A DNA stretch of 64,000 nucleotides from Mycolicibacterium wolinskyi (GTDB taxonomy: Bacteria > Actinomycetota > Actinomycetes > Mycobacteriales > Mycobacteriaceae), in contig NZ_LQQA01000010.1 in assembly GCF_002101965.1 (NCBI RefSeq), forward strand, positions 421,907 through 485,906, written 5' to 3'. The notes below the pieces were generated by a model that was not told the DNA's origin, did no database searches, and was given only the letters and a program-made list of their open reading frames with translations. The position numbers were made by a program, and so were the translations under genes. This document shows, piece by piece, positions 7,826 through 16,703 of the stretch. Numbering within the stretch: the stretch's first letter is position 1; each line of letters begins with the position of its first letter.

Positions 7826-9052
7826 TTGTTGGAAGACACCAAGGTGCGCACCAGGCCGAGCTGGTTGCTGCTCGGGCCCGCGTTCGTCGCCGCCATCGCC
7901 TACGTCGACCCCGGCAACGTCGCGGCCAACATCAGTGCCGGAGCCCAATTCGGCTTCCTGCTGGTCTGGGTGATCGTCGTCGCCAACGCGATGGCCGGCC
8001 TTGTGCAATACCTGTCCGCCAAGCTGGGCCTGGTCACCGGGCGCTCACTGCCCGAGGCGGTCGCCGACCACACCCGGACCCCGAGCCGGATCGCCTACTG
8101 GGTGCAAGCCGAATTGGTCGCCATGGCAACCGATCTCGCCGAAGTCGTCGGCGGCGCCATCGCGTTGTACCTGCTGTTCGACCTGCCGCTGCTGATCGGC
8201 GGGGTCATCACCGGCGTCGTCTCATTACTTCTGCTCGCCGTACAGAACCGGCGCGGCCAACAGATGTTCGAGCGGGTCATCAGCGGTCTGCTGCTGGTCA
8301 TCGCGATCGGCTTCCTGACGAGTCTGTTCGTCGAAACCCCGCCGGCGGCCGCGGTCGCCGAAGGGCTGATCCCCCGTTTCGAGGGGGCCGAGAGCATCCT
8401 GCTCGCGACCGCCATGCTTGGCGCAACAGTGATGCCGCACGCGGTCTATCTGCACTCCGGACTTGCCCGCGACCGCCACGGTCATCCCGAAGCCGGCCCG
8501 CGGCGGCGCATGCTGCTGCGCGTCACCCGCTTCGACGTCGGCATCGCGATGGTCGTGGCCGGTGCGGTCAACCTGTCCATGCTCCTGGTCGCCGCGACCA
8601 ACCTGCAGGGCCGCGACAACACCGACTCGATCGAAGGCGCACACGCCGCGGTCCGCGACACGCTAGGCCCGACGGTCGCGCTACTGTTCGCGATCGGCCT
8701 GCTGGCCTCCGGTCTCGCGTCCACATCCGTCGGCGCATACGCGGGCGCGATGATCATGCAGGGCCTGCTGAAGCGGTACTACCCGCTGCTGCTGCGCCGC
8801 CTCGTCACCCTGATCCCGGCGCTGGTCATCCTGGCCATCGGCGTCGACCCGAGCCGCGCCCTGGTGCTCTCCCAGGTGGTGCTCTCGTTCGGCATACCGT
8901 TCGCGCTGATTCCCCTCGTCCGCCTGACCAGCAACAAAGCGCTGATGGGCGCCGACGCCAACCATCGTGTGACCACGGCACTTGGCTGGGTGGTGGCCGG
9001 ACTGATTAGTGTGCTGAACGTGGTGCTGATTTATCTGACCGTCACAGGCTGA
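7826..9052 (+). CDS. mntH: Nramp-family divalent metal (Mn2+) transporter
   Basis: This polytopic inner-membrane protein of about 408 aa belongs to the Nramp/MntH family of proton-coupled Mn2+/Fe2+ importers. It has the TM1 metal-binding motif DPGN (residues 28-31) and the TM6 motif MPH (203-205), both in the expected places, and roughly eleven hydrophobic segments. No ATG is available at the N-terminus. I chose the TTG at 7826 because AGGGAG (7811-7816) is spaced 9 bases from it; TTG codons at 7817 and 7829 are alternatives. A palindrome resembling a metalloregulator site lies upstream. The next gene starts directly at the stop codon. Confidence 0.9.
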   Translation: MLEDTKVRTRPSWLLLGPAFVAAIAYVDPGNVAANISAGAQFGFLLVWVIVVANAMAGLVQYLSAKLGLVTGRSLPEAVADHTRTPSRIAYWVQAELVAMATDLAEVVGGAIALYLLFDLPLLIGGVITGVVSLLLLAVQNRRGQQMFERVISGLLLVIAIGFLTSLFVETPPAAAVAEGLIPRFEGAESILLATAMLGATVMPHAVYLHSGLARDRHGHPEAGPRRRMLLRVTRFDVGIAMVVAGAVNLSMLLVAATNLQGRDNTDSIEGAHAAVRDTLGPTVALLFAIGLLASGLASTSVGAYAGAMIMQGLLKRYYPLLLRRLVTLIPALVILAIGVDPSRALVLSQVVLSFGIPFALIPLVRLTSNKALMGADANHRVTTALGWVVAGLISVLNVVLIYLTVTG

Positions 9053-10108
9053 ATGCTTCACCCGTACTTCGCCTACGGCTCGAATCTGTGCGTGGCACAG
9101 ATGGCCAGACGCTGTCCGGGTGCCGTAGATCCAAGGCCGGCACGCTTGGACGGCCACGACTGGCTGATCAACCAGCGCGGCGTGGCCACCATCGAGCCGT
9201 TCGACGGATCGCACGTGCACGGAGTGCTGTGGCACGTGACCGATCACGATCTCGACGCCCTCGACAGCGCCGAAGGGGTGCCCGTTCGATATCGACGGGA
9301 CCGGCTGACGGTGCACACCGCCGACGGCGCGGCGCCGGCATGGGTCTACATCGACCACCGCGTCGACCCTGGGCCACCGCGTCCGGGTTACCTCGAACGC
9401 ATCCTTGCCGGAGCCGTTCATCACGAGTTGCCGCACCGCTGGATCGAATTCCTGCGCCGTTGGGACCCGATGCACTGGCCGCAACGTGCTCTCGCGACGA
9501 CTTCGCCCGCGCCAGAATCGCTTTCGGAGCTGCTCGCCGCGCCGGGTATCGTCGAATCCGCGACGCTGCGTTCCCGTTTCGGCTTCATGGCCATCCACGG
9601 CGGCGGCCTGGAACAGATGACCGACGTGATCGCCGAACGCGCCGCCGCCGCATCGGATGCCTCGGTGTATGTGGTGCGCCACCCCGACCACTATCCACAC
9701 CACCTGCCCTCGGCCCAGTACCTGTCACACGAATCCGCCCGGCTCACAGCATTTCTCGACCATGTCGACGCGGTGGTGTCGCTGCACGGCTACGGCCGGA
9801 TGGGCCGCGGCACACACCTGCTCGCCGGTGGACGCAACCGGGCATTGGCCGAGCACGTTGCCCAACACGTAGCGATACCCGGGTATCACGTCATCACCGA
9901 CCTCGACGCGATGCCCCGCGAACTGCGCGGCCAGCACCCCGACAATCCCGTGAATCGCGCCAACGGTGTACAGCTCGAGCTGCCTTCGCGCGTGCGCGGC
10001 CTGAGCCCGCGCAGCCCGCTGCCCGGCGATGACGGGCTGTCGCCGGTGACCTCGGCTCTGGTCGACGGCCTCGCGGCAGCGGCGCGTGGATGGAGCGCGG
10101 CCGGCTAG
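9053..10108 (+). CDS. Gamma-glutamylcyclotransferase / poly-gamma-glutamate hydrolase fusion
   Basis: This 351-aa protein looks like a fusion. Residues 1-145 carry the gamma-glutamylcyclotransferase (AIG2-like) signature YFAYGSNL (5-12), followed by GVLWHVTDHDLDALDSAEG. Residues 155-350 resemble the phage-type poly-gamma-glutamate hydrolase family (PF05908): FMAIHGGGLEQMTD (about 178-191), a HPDHYPHH run and VVSLHGYG (about 239-246) as zinc-site candidates. Both halves act on gamma-glutamyl bonds. It starts at the base after the mntH stop codon and is convergent, with a 4-base overlap, with a GCS2-type carboxylate-amine ligase. The domain assignments are by motif only. Confidence 0.7.
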   Translation: MLHPYFAYGSNLCVAQMARRCPGAVDPRPARLDGHDWLINQRGVATIEPFDGSHVHGVLWHVTDHDLDALDSAEGVPVRYRRDRLTVHTADGAAPAWVYIDHRVDPGPPRPGYLERILAGAVHHELPHRWIEFLRRWDPMHWPQRALATTSPAPESLSELLAAPGIVESATLRSRFGFMAIHGGGLEQMTDVIAERAAAASDASVYVVRHPDHYPHHLPSAQYLSHESARLTAFLDHVDAVVSLHGYGRMGRGTHLLAGGRNRALAEHVAQHVAIPGYHVITDLDAMPRELRGQHPDNPVNRANGVQLELPSRVRGLSPRSPLPGDDGLSPVTSALVDGLAAAARGWSAAG

Positions 10109-11238
10109 GCAGTCGTCGTCGCACTCGCCAGTTCGGCGATGACGTCGGCGACGTCGCCGTGCGAGCGCCACGCCCGTCGCTGCCGCATCGCGCCGTTGCC
10201 CTGCCCCACGATGCGTTCCAGCTCGTCGCGCACCATGTCGTAGTCCCCAAGGTCCTCCAGAGCGGGCCGCAGCCGTTCGATCAGACCGCCGAGCAGCACC
10301 CGGGTCGGCGCGGTCGCATGGCTTTCCATCAAGTCGATCGTCTCGCCGTCAAGGCCGTCGTGGGCCGATTTCCAATATGCCGCGCGCAGAACGTAATCCG
10401 TGATCGGTGGAGTCGGCTCCCCGTTGTCCTGCGCGTCGAGCGCCGTCATCACACTGGCTCTGACCAGTGTCGCCAGCAACACCGTTTCGGCGACGGTGGC
10501 GGGCACATCGGACACGCGCACTTCCACGGTCGGGAAGTTGGCCGACGGGCGGACGTCCCAATAGATCATGCCGTCGTCGAGCACCGCGCCGGCCTGTCGC
10601 AGCATTCCGACGGTGGCGTCGAACTGTTCGAGGGAATCGAAATAGGGCGGCGGTCCCGCGCTCGGCCAGCGCGTCCAGACCATGCTCCGGAAGCTCGCGT
10701 AGCCACTGTCGGTGTTGCGGTAGATCGCCGAGTTCGCGGTCAGCGCCAGCAACAGATGCAGCCACGGACGGATCCGGTTGCTCACGTGGATGGCGGCTTC
10801 GCGGCTGGGCACCGCCACATGGACATGGCAGCCACAAATACCTTGCTCGTGCGCGATCATGCCGAATCGGTCACCGATCTTGCGGTAGCGACGGGTCGGG
10901 GTGATCGGGAACTTGTGCGGCACGGTCGGCGGCAACGCGACCGCCAGCAAGCGAGCACCGTTGGCCTCGGCGGCCTCCGTGGCGACCCGGCGCAGGCGGA
11001 TGAGCTCGTCGCGCAGCGCACTGCTGCTGCTCATCACGTCGGTGCTGGTCTCGACCTGACAGCTCGTGAGCTCGAGCTGAAGCTCCACTCCGCGCGTCGA
11101 GGCATAGCCGGCGACGGCCCTGTTGCGGGCAACCGGTTCGCCGTGTTCGGGATCGACCAGTAGGAACTCTTCTTCGACGCCCATGGTGGGATGACGGCTC
11201 ACGGCTGAGGATTGCCCGAGTTTCACCACACCAAACAT
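10105..11238 (-). CDS. GCS2-type glutamate-cysteine ligase-like carboxylate-amine ligase
   Basis: This 377-aa protein belongs to the YbdK/GCS2 family (relatives include M. tuberculosis Rv0433). It has PTMGVEEEFLLVD near residue 18, ELTSCQVE, GCHVHVAVP and NFPTVEVRVSD, the ATP- and glutamate-binding positions of the family, which makes gamma-glutamyl amide bonds. The ATG at 11238 is used, but GTG codons at 11229 and 11226, or the Met before GVEEEF, could be the real start, since the divergent LLM gene begins only 26 bases away. The 3' end overlaps the convergent gamma-glutamylcyclotransferase/hydrolase fusion gene by 4 bases. Confidence 0.85.
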   Translation of the reverse strand: MFGVVKLGQSSAVSRHPTMGVEEEFLLVDPEHGEPVARNRAVAGYASTRGVELQLELTSCQVETSTDVMSSSSALRDELIRLRRVATEAAEANGARLLAVALPPTVPHKFPITPTRRYRKIGDRFGMIAHEQGICGCHVHVAVPSREAAIHVSNRIRPWLHLLLALTANSAIYRNTDSGYASFRSMVWTRWPSAGPPPYFDSLEQFDATVGMLRQAGAVLDDGMIYWDVRPSANFPTVEVRVSDVPATVAETVLLATLVRASVMTALDAQDNGEPTPPITDYVLRAAYWKSAHDGLDGETIDLMESHATAPTRVLLGGLIERLRPALEDLGDYDMVRDELERIVGQGNGAMRQRRAWRSHGDVADVIAELASATTTA

Positions 11239-11264
11239 TCAGGCGCAGTGCATAGGATCGGGTG

Positions 11265-12080
11265 ATGCCCAACGATTTCCGCTTCGGCGTGAGCCTGCGC
11301 ACGGCCGAGTCACAAGCACAGGTCACCGACGCCGCCCGCCGCGCCGAAGACTTCGGCTTCGATGTCATCAACGTGCCGGACCACCTCGGCGCGCCGGCTC
11401 CGTTCCCGACCCTGACCGCAGCGGCCACCGCGACCAGCACGCTGCGGGTCGGGACGTTCGTGCTCAACGCCTGCTTCTACAAGCCGGCGCTGTTGGCCCG
11501 CGATGTCGAGGCCCTGCGTGACCTGTCGGGTGGCCGGCTGGATCTCGGGCTGGGCGCCGGATACGTGCGCGAGGAGTTCGAAGCCGCCGAGCTGCCGTTC
11601 CCCGGCGCCCGCGAACGCATCGCGTATCTGCGCCACGTGACCGAGCACATCAAAGAGCACCTGACCGATGTGCCGATCCTCATCGCAGGCAACGGCGATC
11701 GGCTGCTGACGGTGGCCGCCGAGACCGCCGACATCATCGGGTTCACCGGCGGCGACCACGTCGACGGCGATCCGCTGGCGGAGCGAATCACGTTCGTACG
11801 CAACGCCGCCGGAGACCGATTTTCAGACCTCGAACTGAACATCGCCATCACCGCGATGCCCGCCGTCGGCGAGGAGATGCCCAACCTTTCCATCCCGCGC
11901 CATTTCCTGCCCGGGCTCCCCGACGAGCAGCTGCTGCGGCACCCCGGAGTGCTGTCCGGGTCGACGACCGCGATCGCAGACCGGCTGCGCGAGCTCCGCG
12001 AAACCTATGGGATCAGCTACTTCATCGTGCAGGCCGCCCATTCCGAGGCGTTCGCGAAAGTGATCACCGAGCTTCGGTAA
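11265..12080 (+). CDS. LLM-class F420-dependent oxidoreductase
   Basis: This 271-aa luciferase-like monooxygenase-fold protein of the F420-dependent type has INVPDHLGAPAPFPTLTAAA and RVGTFVLNACFYKPALLARD near the N-terminus, GGRLDLGLGAGYVREEF in the middle, and a C-terminal ISYFIVQ barrel end. These are hallmarks of the mycobacterial LLM F420 family. The start is the ATG at 11265, preceded by AGGATCGG; a GTG lies one codon upstream. Its substrate is unknown. It ends 155 bases before sigK. Confidence 0.85.
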   Translation: MPNDFRFGVSLRTAESQAQVTDAARRAEDFGFDVINVPDHLGAPAPFPTLTAAATATSTLRVGTFVLNACFYKPALLARDVEALRDLSGGRLDLGLGAGYVREEFEAAELPFPGARERIAYLRHVTEHIKEHLTDVPILIAGNGDRLLTVAAETADIIGFTGGDHVDGDPLAERITFVRNAAGDRFSDLELNIAITAMPAVGEEMPNLSIPRHFLPGLPDEQLLRHPGVLSGSTTAIADRLRELRETYGISYFIVQAAHSEAFAKVITELR

Positions 12081-12088
12081 GCGACGTT

Positions 12089-12115
12089 CCATCCGGGCCG
12101 GGCCCCGCTCCGAAT
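12089..12115 (+). promoter_or_regulatory. SigK-type promoter (CCATCC / CCGAAT)
   Basis: CCATCC (12089-12094) and CCGAAT (12110-12115) match the published SigK -35 and -10 hexamers and point toward sigK. The spacer is 15 bases, shorter than the roughly 17 I recall for SigK promoters. Autoregulation of sigK-rskA is expected from M. tuberculosis. Transcription would begin near 12122, giving a leader of about 115 bases. Confidence 0.6.
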
Positions 12116-12235
12116 ACCTGTTGTGGAACAGACGTATCGGAGTGATCAGGAGCTCGTCGCCAGCCGATCTGGTTTCGCTGAATACCGCTCTCCCGCTTCG
12201 CCTTTCACACTCCCCTTATCGAGATCTCGATTAGT

Positions 12236-12817
12236 GTGACGACGCTGGACGGGCTGGCTAGGCTACCGAACGTGACCACCGAACTCGACGCCCTCCTGCG
12301 CCGGGTGGCCCAGCGCGACGTCGACGCCTTCGCAGCGTTTTACGATCACACCCGGTCGAGGGTGTTTGGCCTGGTCACGCGGGTCCTGCGCGACCCGGGC
12401 TACAGCGAGGAAACCACGCAGGACATCTACCTGCAGGTCTGGAACACCGCTGGGAGCTACAACCCTGACGCGGGCTCACCGCTGGCCTGGTTGATGACGC
12501 TGGCGCACCGGCGTGCGGTTGACCGCGTGCGCTCCGAGCAGGCAGCAAGCCAACGCGAGTCCCGCTACGGCGCGGCCAATGTCGAGACACCCGCCGACCA
12601 CGTCGCCGATTCGGTGATCACCCTCGACGAGCACCGCCGGGTCTCCGACTGCCTCGACTCGCTCACCGACGCTCAGCGTGAGTGCATCCACCTCGCCTAC
12701 TACGACGGGCTGACCTACAGCCAGGTGTCGCAGCGGCTGGCGGCGAACCTGGCGACGATCAAATCCCGGATGCGCGACGCCATCCGGGGCCTGCGCAATT
12801 GTCTGGGGGTGGCATGA
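12236..12817 (+). CDS. sigK: ECF RNA polymerase sigma factor SigK
   Basis: This 193-aa ECF sigma factor has region 2 ([20 protein letters not shown], then [12 protein letters not shown]) and region 4 ([15 protein letters not shown] and [18 protein letters not shown]). It matches M. tuberculosis SigK along its length, including [13 protein letters not shown] and the QRESRYGAA stretch. The start is uncertain: GTG at 12236, or GTG at 12272 giving VTTELDALL. It overlaps rskA by 4 bases (ATGA), the arrangement seen for sigK-rskA. SigK drives itself and, in M. tuberculosis, mpt70/mpt83; no such targets are in this window. Confidence 0.93.
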   Translation: MTTLDGLARLPNVTTELDALLRRVAQRDVDAFAAFYDHTRSRVFGLVTRVLRDPGYSEETTQDIYLQVWNTAGSYNPDAGSPLAWLMTLAHRRAVDRVRSEQAASQRESRYGAANVETPADHVADSVITLDEHRRVSDCLDSLTDAQRECIHLAYYDGLTYSQVSQRLAANLATIKSRMRDAIRGLRNCLGVA

Positions 12818-13527
12818 CCAGCCCTGGCGATCCCGAACTCCTGACCCTGGCGACACCGTACGCACTGCACGCGGTGCCGGAGTCCGAGCTGGCCGACATC
12901 GAACGACGCGTGGCCTCCGCACCACCGGAAGTCGCCGAGCAGTTCGCCGCAGAGGTGCGGGCCGTGCGCGAGACCATGGCCCGCGTGGCCGCGAGCACCG
13001 CCGTCGAGCCGCCGACCGATCTGCGCGACCGGGTGCTGGCCGCCGTCGCTCCCGGGAACGTGCGCGAATTGCGGCCGTCTCGTCCGCGGTGGCGCACCGC
13101 CCTCCTGGCCGCCGCCGCAGCCGTGGTCATCGCACTCGCCGGTATCGGTGTCGGGATCGTCATGCGCCCCGCGGCCACGCCGTCGACGGCCGAGCAGGTC
13201 TTCGCCGCACCGGACGTGCGGACCGTCTCCGGTCCGATTCCCACCGGCGGTACCGCGACGGTCGTGTTCTCCCGCGACCGCAACGCCGGCGTGCTCGTCA
13301 TGAACGGTGTCACGCCACCCGAGACCGGCACCGTCTACCAGATGTGGTTGATGCGCGACACCGGCCCGGAGTCGGCAGGCACGATGGACTCCGCAGCCGT
13401 CGCACCCTCGACCACCGCGGTCCTGTCCGATCTCGGCGACGCGTCGGCGCTCGCGTTCACCGTCGAGCCCGGGACCGGATCATCGACCCCGACCACGCCG
13501 ATCTTCGCCCGGCTGCCACTGCGCTAA
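12814..13527 (+). CDS. rskA: Anti-sigma-K factor RskA
   Basis: This 237-aa single-pass membrane anti-sigma factor has a cytoplasmic N-terminal zinc-free anti-sigma domain ([31 protein letters not shown]), one transmembrane helix (about residues 92-113: [21 protein letters not shown]) and an extracytoplasmic C-terminal domain with [17 protein letters not shown]. Length and layout match RskA (Rv0444c). It holds SigK at the membrane and is degraded by regulated proteolysis on signal. It is translationally coupled to sigK through an ATGA overlap. Confidence 0.93.
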   Translation: MTSPGDPELLTLATPYALHAVPESELADIERRVASAPPEVAEQFAAEVRAVRETMARVAASTAVEPPTDLRDRVLAAVAPGNVRELRPSRPRWRTALLAAAAAVVIALAGIGVGIVMRPAATPSTAEQVFAAPDVRTVSGPIPTGGTATVVFSRDRNAGVLVMNGVTPPETGTVYQMWLMRDTGPESAGTMDSAAVAPSTTAVLSDLGDASALAFTVEPGTGSSTPTTPIFARLPLR

Positions 13528-13574
13528 CTCGGTGTTCAGGCACATCGCGGCTTCGGTAAGCTGCCATGGTCCCC

Positions 13575-13647
13575 GCCCCCGTAGCTCAGGGGATAGAGCA
13601 CGGCTCTCCTAAAGCCGGTGTCGCAGGTTCGAATCCTGCCGGGGGCA
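13575..13647 (+). tRNA. tRNA-Arg (anticodon CCT)
   Basis: This is a complete 73-base cloverleaf without encoded CCA. The acceptor arm GCCCCCG pairs with CGGGGGC and is followed by discriminator A. The D arm is GCTC...GAGC, the anticodon stem-loop is CGGCT-CTCCTAA-AGCCG with anticodon CCT, and the T arm is GCAGG-TTCGAAT-CCTGC. It lies 47 bases after rskA. Confidence 0.97.
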
Positions 13648-13798
13648 CTTTGCCAAGCATTCACCGCCCACGAGGACGCTGGCTTCGCCCGGAAAGGGCC
13701 GGCCCTGTCCTGTGTTGGCACTGTGCCGAACGTGCAGGCTCTTGTCGGACCGTCCCAGTACCGTGAGCCCCAGATCAAGGCAGTAGAGGGGGTGGCAG

Positions 13799-14746
13799 GT
13801 GAACCGAACGGTGCAGTACTGGCGCCTGCTGCAGCCCGACGGCACTCCGTTGCCCGGCAGGTTTCCGGCCGAGCGCGTCGTCAAGCGGCTGGCGCATGCC
13901 GAGGCCGAAGGGCTCAACCGGTACCGGCGCTGCCCGGACGGCATGGTGTTGATCGGCCACGGGGCGGCCACGGCTGACCAGAGCCTGCTGATCCTCGACA
14001 AGGTCCGGCGGGAGAACCTGCCCAGTGTCGGTGACGCGGCCGGGGCCCGCCGCGCGATCGCGCTGACCGCCGACGAAAGCCTGCTGGAGCCGACGTATTG
14101 CCAGTTCGCCGAGCGCAACATCGTCGCGATGCTGACCAGTGGTAACGGCCCGCGTGCCCGCCGGCTGGTGGACTACCTCAAACACAAGCTCGACATCGAC
14201 GTCGGCATCGAGCCCGTGCTCACGCAGAACCTCGACCAGGTGCTGAGCGACATGAGCGTTTCGAGGATCGACGTGGCGATCCCCGTGAGCCGTATCAATC
14301 GCAACCTCGTCGGGGGCGATTGGGTTCAGGCGCTCGACGGCGCACGCGCCCTCGCGCAAGACGGCGTCGTCCGCGTTGGAGTGTCGGTGGGCCGGCGGGG
14401 CAGCGAGTCGCAGAAGGACGCCGTGCGCCGACGCATCCGCGAGTTGATCGATGCCCTACGCGGTTCGGGCGCGCTGTCAGAGTTCGACAGCGCCCACGTC
14501 GTCGGATCGATCAGCGGTTCGCAACGGTCGGTCGACCTCCTCGAAGACCGGTTCGTGGAGAAGACCGAAGTGGACGCCGACCGCTTGAATGACCCGGCCC
14601 AATCGACCGCGTATGCGCGAGATCTCTTGGCACAGTCGTTGACTCGCAACCATGAGTACCTGTCGTCGGCCGTTGCCGAGGTTCCTGATGAGGACGCGCC
14701 GTTTCCCGACACCCTGATCGAATTGCCCGACGATGAACGCCAGTAA
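13799..14746 (+). CDS. Hypothetical protein of tRNA-adjacent two-gene module
   Basis: This 315-aa soluble protein has no signal peptide or membrane helix. It begins MNRTVQYWRLLQPDG at a GTG preceded by GAGGGGGTGG. The middle contains VSRIDVAIPVSRINRNLVG, and the C-terminal part is charged, with a hydrophilic tail (PDEDAPFPDTLIELPDDER). I do not recognise the family with confidence. The next gene, for a 4-TM protein, starts inside its 3' end with a 14-base overlap, so the two are coupled. It sits 152 bases past a tRNA-Arg gene. A soluble protein plus a small membrane protein beside a tRNA is a layout also seen in defence or effector cassettes, but nothing here proves that role. Confidence 0.5.
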   Translation: MNRTVQYWRLLQPDGTPLPGRFPAERVVKRLAHAEAEGLNRYRRCPDGMVLIGHGAATADQSLLILDKVRRENLPSVGDAAGARRAIALTADESLLEPTYCQFAERNIVAMLTSGNGPRARRLVDYLKHKLDIDVGIEPVLTQNLDQVLSDMSVSRIDVAIPVSRINRNLVGGDWVQALDGARALAQDGVVRVGVSVGRRGSESQKDAVRRRIRELIDALRGSGALSEFDSAHVVGSISGSQRSVDLLEDRFVEKTEVDADRLNDPAQSTAYARDLLAQSLTRNHEYLSSAVAEVPDEDAPFPDTLIELPDDERQ

Positions 14747-15260
14747 TCGACCGGTCACACAGTTCAGCCTCCCGGAGAGGCTGCAGCACAACTGGGTTCG
14801 GCATCGATGGACGGACTGGCTGCTCGCACTGATCGTGGTCGGCGGGTGGCTCGTGTTCGGCAGGATCGGGTGGCTGCCGGTGGCGTTGACGGAGGTTCCG
14901 GAGGCCGCGCGGCGCACCGCCTACCAGATACTCGCGACCGTGGCGGCGACGATGGGCGGGTTCACGCTGACCAGCATTTCGATCCTGGTCAACCTGTTGC
15001 GCACGCCGATGACGGCGGTGGACAGGCTGTTGCCTGCCGGCGACAAGCAGCGGGTGGGCGCCGCGTTCGTCGCGGCGTTGCCCACGCTGTTCGCGCTGTT
15101 CGTCGCAGCCCTCGTCGGATTGACGACCGATGCGAACACCGAAGCGGGCTATTGGTGGGTACAGGCGGTGATCATCGCGGCGGCCTTCGCGGCGGTCGCA
15201 TCGATCGCGCGTGTCGTGTGGATCCTGCGTCGTCTGCTCGCGTTGTCGTCGGACAGCTAG
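14733..15260 (+). CDS. Four-TM membrane protein of tRNA-adjacent module
   Basis: This 175-aa integral membrane protein has hydrophobic helices at about residues 28-50, 62-88, 105-128 and 140-168. The second contains ILATVAATMGGFTLTSISIL. The N-terminal 25 residues are polar and basic. It starts 14 bases before the end of the preceding gene, implying coupled translation and a shared function. No known domain is recognised; possible roles are a pore, an anchor or a sensor. Confidence 0.55.
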   Translation: MNASNRPVTQFSLPERLQHNWVRHRWTDWLLALIVVGGWLVFGRIGWLPVALTEVPEAARRTAYQILATVAATMGGFTLTSISILVNLLRTPMTAVDRLLPAGDKQRVGAAFVAALPTLFALFVAALVGLTTDANTEAGYWWVQAVIIAAAFAAVASIARVVWILRRLLALSSDS

Positions 15261-15265
15261 CCGCC

Positions 15266-16084
15266 TCAGTTCAGCCCGTTGGACAAGATCATCGATTCGC
15301 CGGTCTGCAGCCGGCCCTGCTCCGACACCAGATAGAGCACCGCGTTCGCGACGTCCTCGGGCTCCAGCAGACCGGGCCGCGGACGCCCCTGCTGGAACAT
15401 CTCCTCGACATCGGCGAGGCCGGGATTCTCCAGATCGGGCCGAATGACCTTGTAGGTGGCCGGATTGTGGATCATCGGTGTGTTCACCCCGGAGGGCAGC
15501 ACTGCGTTGACGGTGATCCCATGCTCGGCCACCTCATGAGCCACCGATTTCACGAGCGCAACCACACCGGCCTTGGCTGCCGCATAGTGACCAGAATTCG
15601 TCGCCCCGGTTCCGGCGACGATCGAGGACGTCGCGACGATGCGTCCCCCGCCACGTTCGATGAGGTGCGGCAGAACAGCCCTGAAGGTGTTGAACACACC
15701 GGTGAGGTTGATGTCGATCATGGTGCGCCAACGCTTTTCGGACATCGTCGCCGTCGGTGCGCTGCTGGCGATGCCCGCGTTGGCGATCACGATGTCGATG
15801 CCGCCGTACTCCGCGATCGCCGCGTCGACCACCGCCTGCATCGCCGCCAGATCCCGCACGTCGGCAGTGATCGCCAGACAACGCCGGCCCAGCGCCTTGA
15901 CCTGTGCGACGGTCTCGTCGAGATCGGCGGCCGTGGCCAGCGGGTAGTCGATTTCGTCCACGTCCGCCGCGATGTCGCACACGACCACGTCGGCGCCCGC
16001 GCGCGCCAGCGTCGTGGCGTGTGCCCGCCCCTGGCCTCGGGCACCGCCGGTGATCAGCGCGATCTTGCCCTCGAGCGCACACAT
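15266..16084 (-). CDS. Mycofactocin-coupled-type SDR oxidoreductase
   Basis: This 272-aa short-chain dehydrogenase has [12 protein letters not shown] (N-terminal cofactor site) and an active site SSIVAG...HYAAAKAG. It carries the insertion [20 protein letters not shown] after beta2, which is characteristic of SDRs that hold NAD tightly and are thought to pass electrons to mycofactocin. The ATG at 16084 is preceded by GAGGAGG. It is convergent with the 4-TM gene. No mycofactocin biosynthesis genes are in this window. Confidence 0.85.
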   Translation of the reverse strand: MCALEGKIALITGGARGQGRAHATTLARAGADVVVCDIAADVDEIDYPLATAADLDETVAQVKALGRRCLAITADVRDLAAMQAVVDAAIAEYGGIDIVIANAGIASSAPTATMSEKRWRTMIDINLTGVFNTFRAVLPHLIERGGGRIVATSSIVAGTGATNSGHYAAAKAGVVALVKSVAHEVAEHGITVNAVLPSGVNTPMIHNPATYKVIRPDLENPGLADVEEMFQQGRPRPGLLEPEDVANAVLYLVSEQGRLQTGESMILSNGLN

Positions 16085-16447
16085 GCGCGCCACCTCCTCT
16101 TTCTCGGTCCACGGTAGTGACCACCGGGTGCGGCGAAACTCATCGGAGGCTGGCTTCGCTTCGGGCACACGACCACGCCGCTAACTGACGTCAGCGCAAA
16201 CACCGCGGGCTAACCAACCAGCCCACCGAGCTACCGGCCCGCCGGTCGCACAGCCCCCGCGCCAGACGCGTGTCGTAGATCTTGACTGCAAACGCCTCCA
16301 ACGCCGTGACTGGTACGGGCTTCACGAGAGCAAAGTGACTGCGGCGCAGGCTCTCAACCCTTTCACAGGAAGATGCTGAGATGCACTAAGGTTATTTACA
16401 GACGGGGGTTTAGAGCTCGTACATGGCAAACAACCCGGAGGTGGGGA
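16085..16447. other. Intergenic region with palindrome CTGACGTCAG
   Basis: This 363-base gap separates the SDR start (minus) from the small secreted-protein gene (plus). The perfect 10-bp palindrome CTGACGTCAG at 16185-16194, about 100 bases upstream of the SDR start, may be a TetR-type operator. TTGACT near 16281 could be a -35 element for the rightward gene. I see no ORF or RNA gene here. Confidence 0.5.
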
Positions 16448-16687
16448 ATGAACCGTTCGAAACTGATGCGGGCCGCTGCGCTCGGGCTCGGCGCGCTGGC
16501 AGTGCCGGTGGGCGTGGCAGTGGCGGGCGCGGCACCTGCGGCGGCAGGTCCGGAGATCTGCGCGACGGGTCCGTACGGCTATGTGACCGCATGCGTCGAA
16601 GGTCCCGGCTGGGTCCGCCCGTGGTACGACGACGGCCCACACTGGCGGGGCCACGGCCGCGGTCATGGTCACGGCCACGACGACTGA
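16448..16687 (+). CDS. Small secreted His-rich protein
   Basis: This 79-aa protein has a signal peptide (LGLGALAVPVGVAVAGAAPAA) and a short mature part with two cysteines (EICATGPYG, TACVEGPGW). It ends in a His/Gly-rich tail (HWRGHGRGHGHGHDD) that looks able to bind metal ions. The ATG follows GGAGGTGGGGA. An intrinsic terminator lies 17 bases after the stop. Secreted, function unknown. Confidence 0.75.
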   Translation: MNRSKLMRAAALGLGALAVPVGVAVAGAAPAAAGPEICATGPYGYVTACVEGPGWVRPWYDDGPHWRGHGRGHGHGHDD

Positions 16688-16703
16688 GCCGAAGTAGTCA
16701 CGC

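Noticed and set aside
12118..12131. CTGTT-N4-AACAG inverted repeat near the sigK promoter
   Set aside because: Five-base arms are common by chance and match no regulator I know.
13575..15260. Integrative element with att sites at tRNA-Arg
   Set aside because: No second copy of the tRNA 3' end and no integrase gene are visible in the window.
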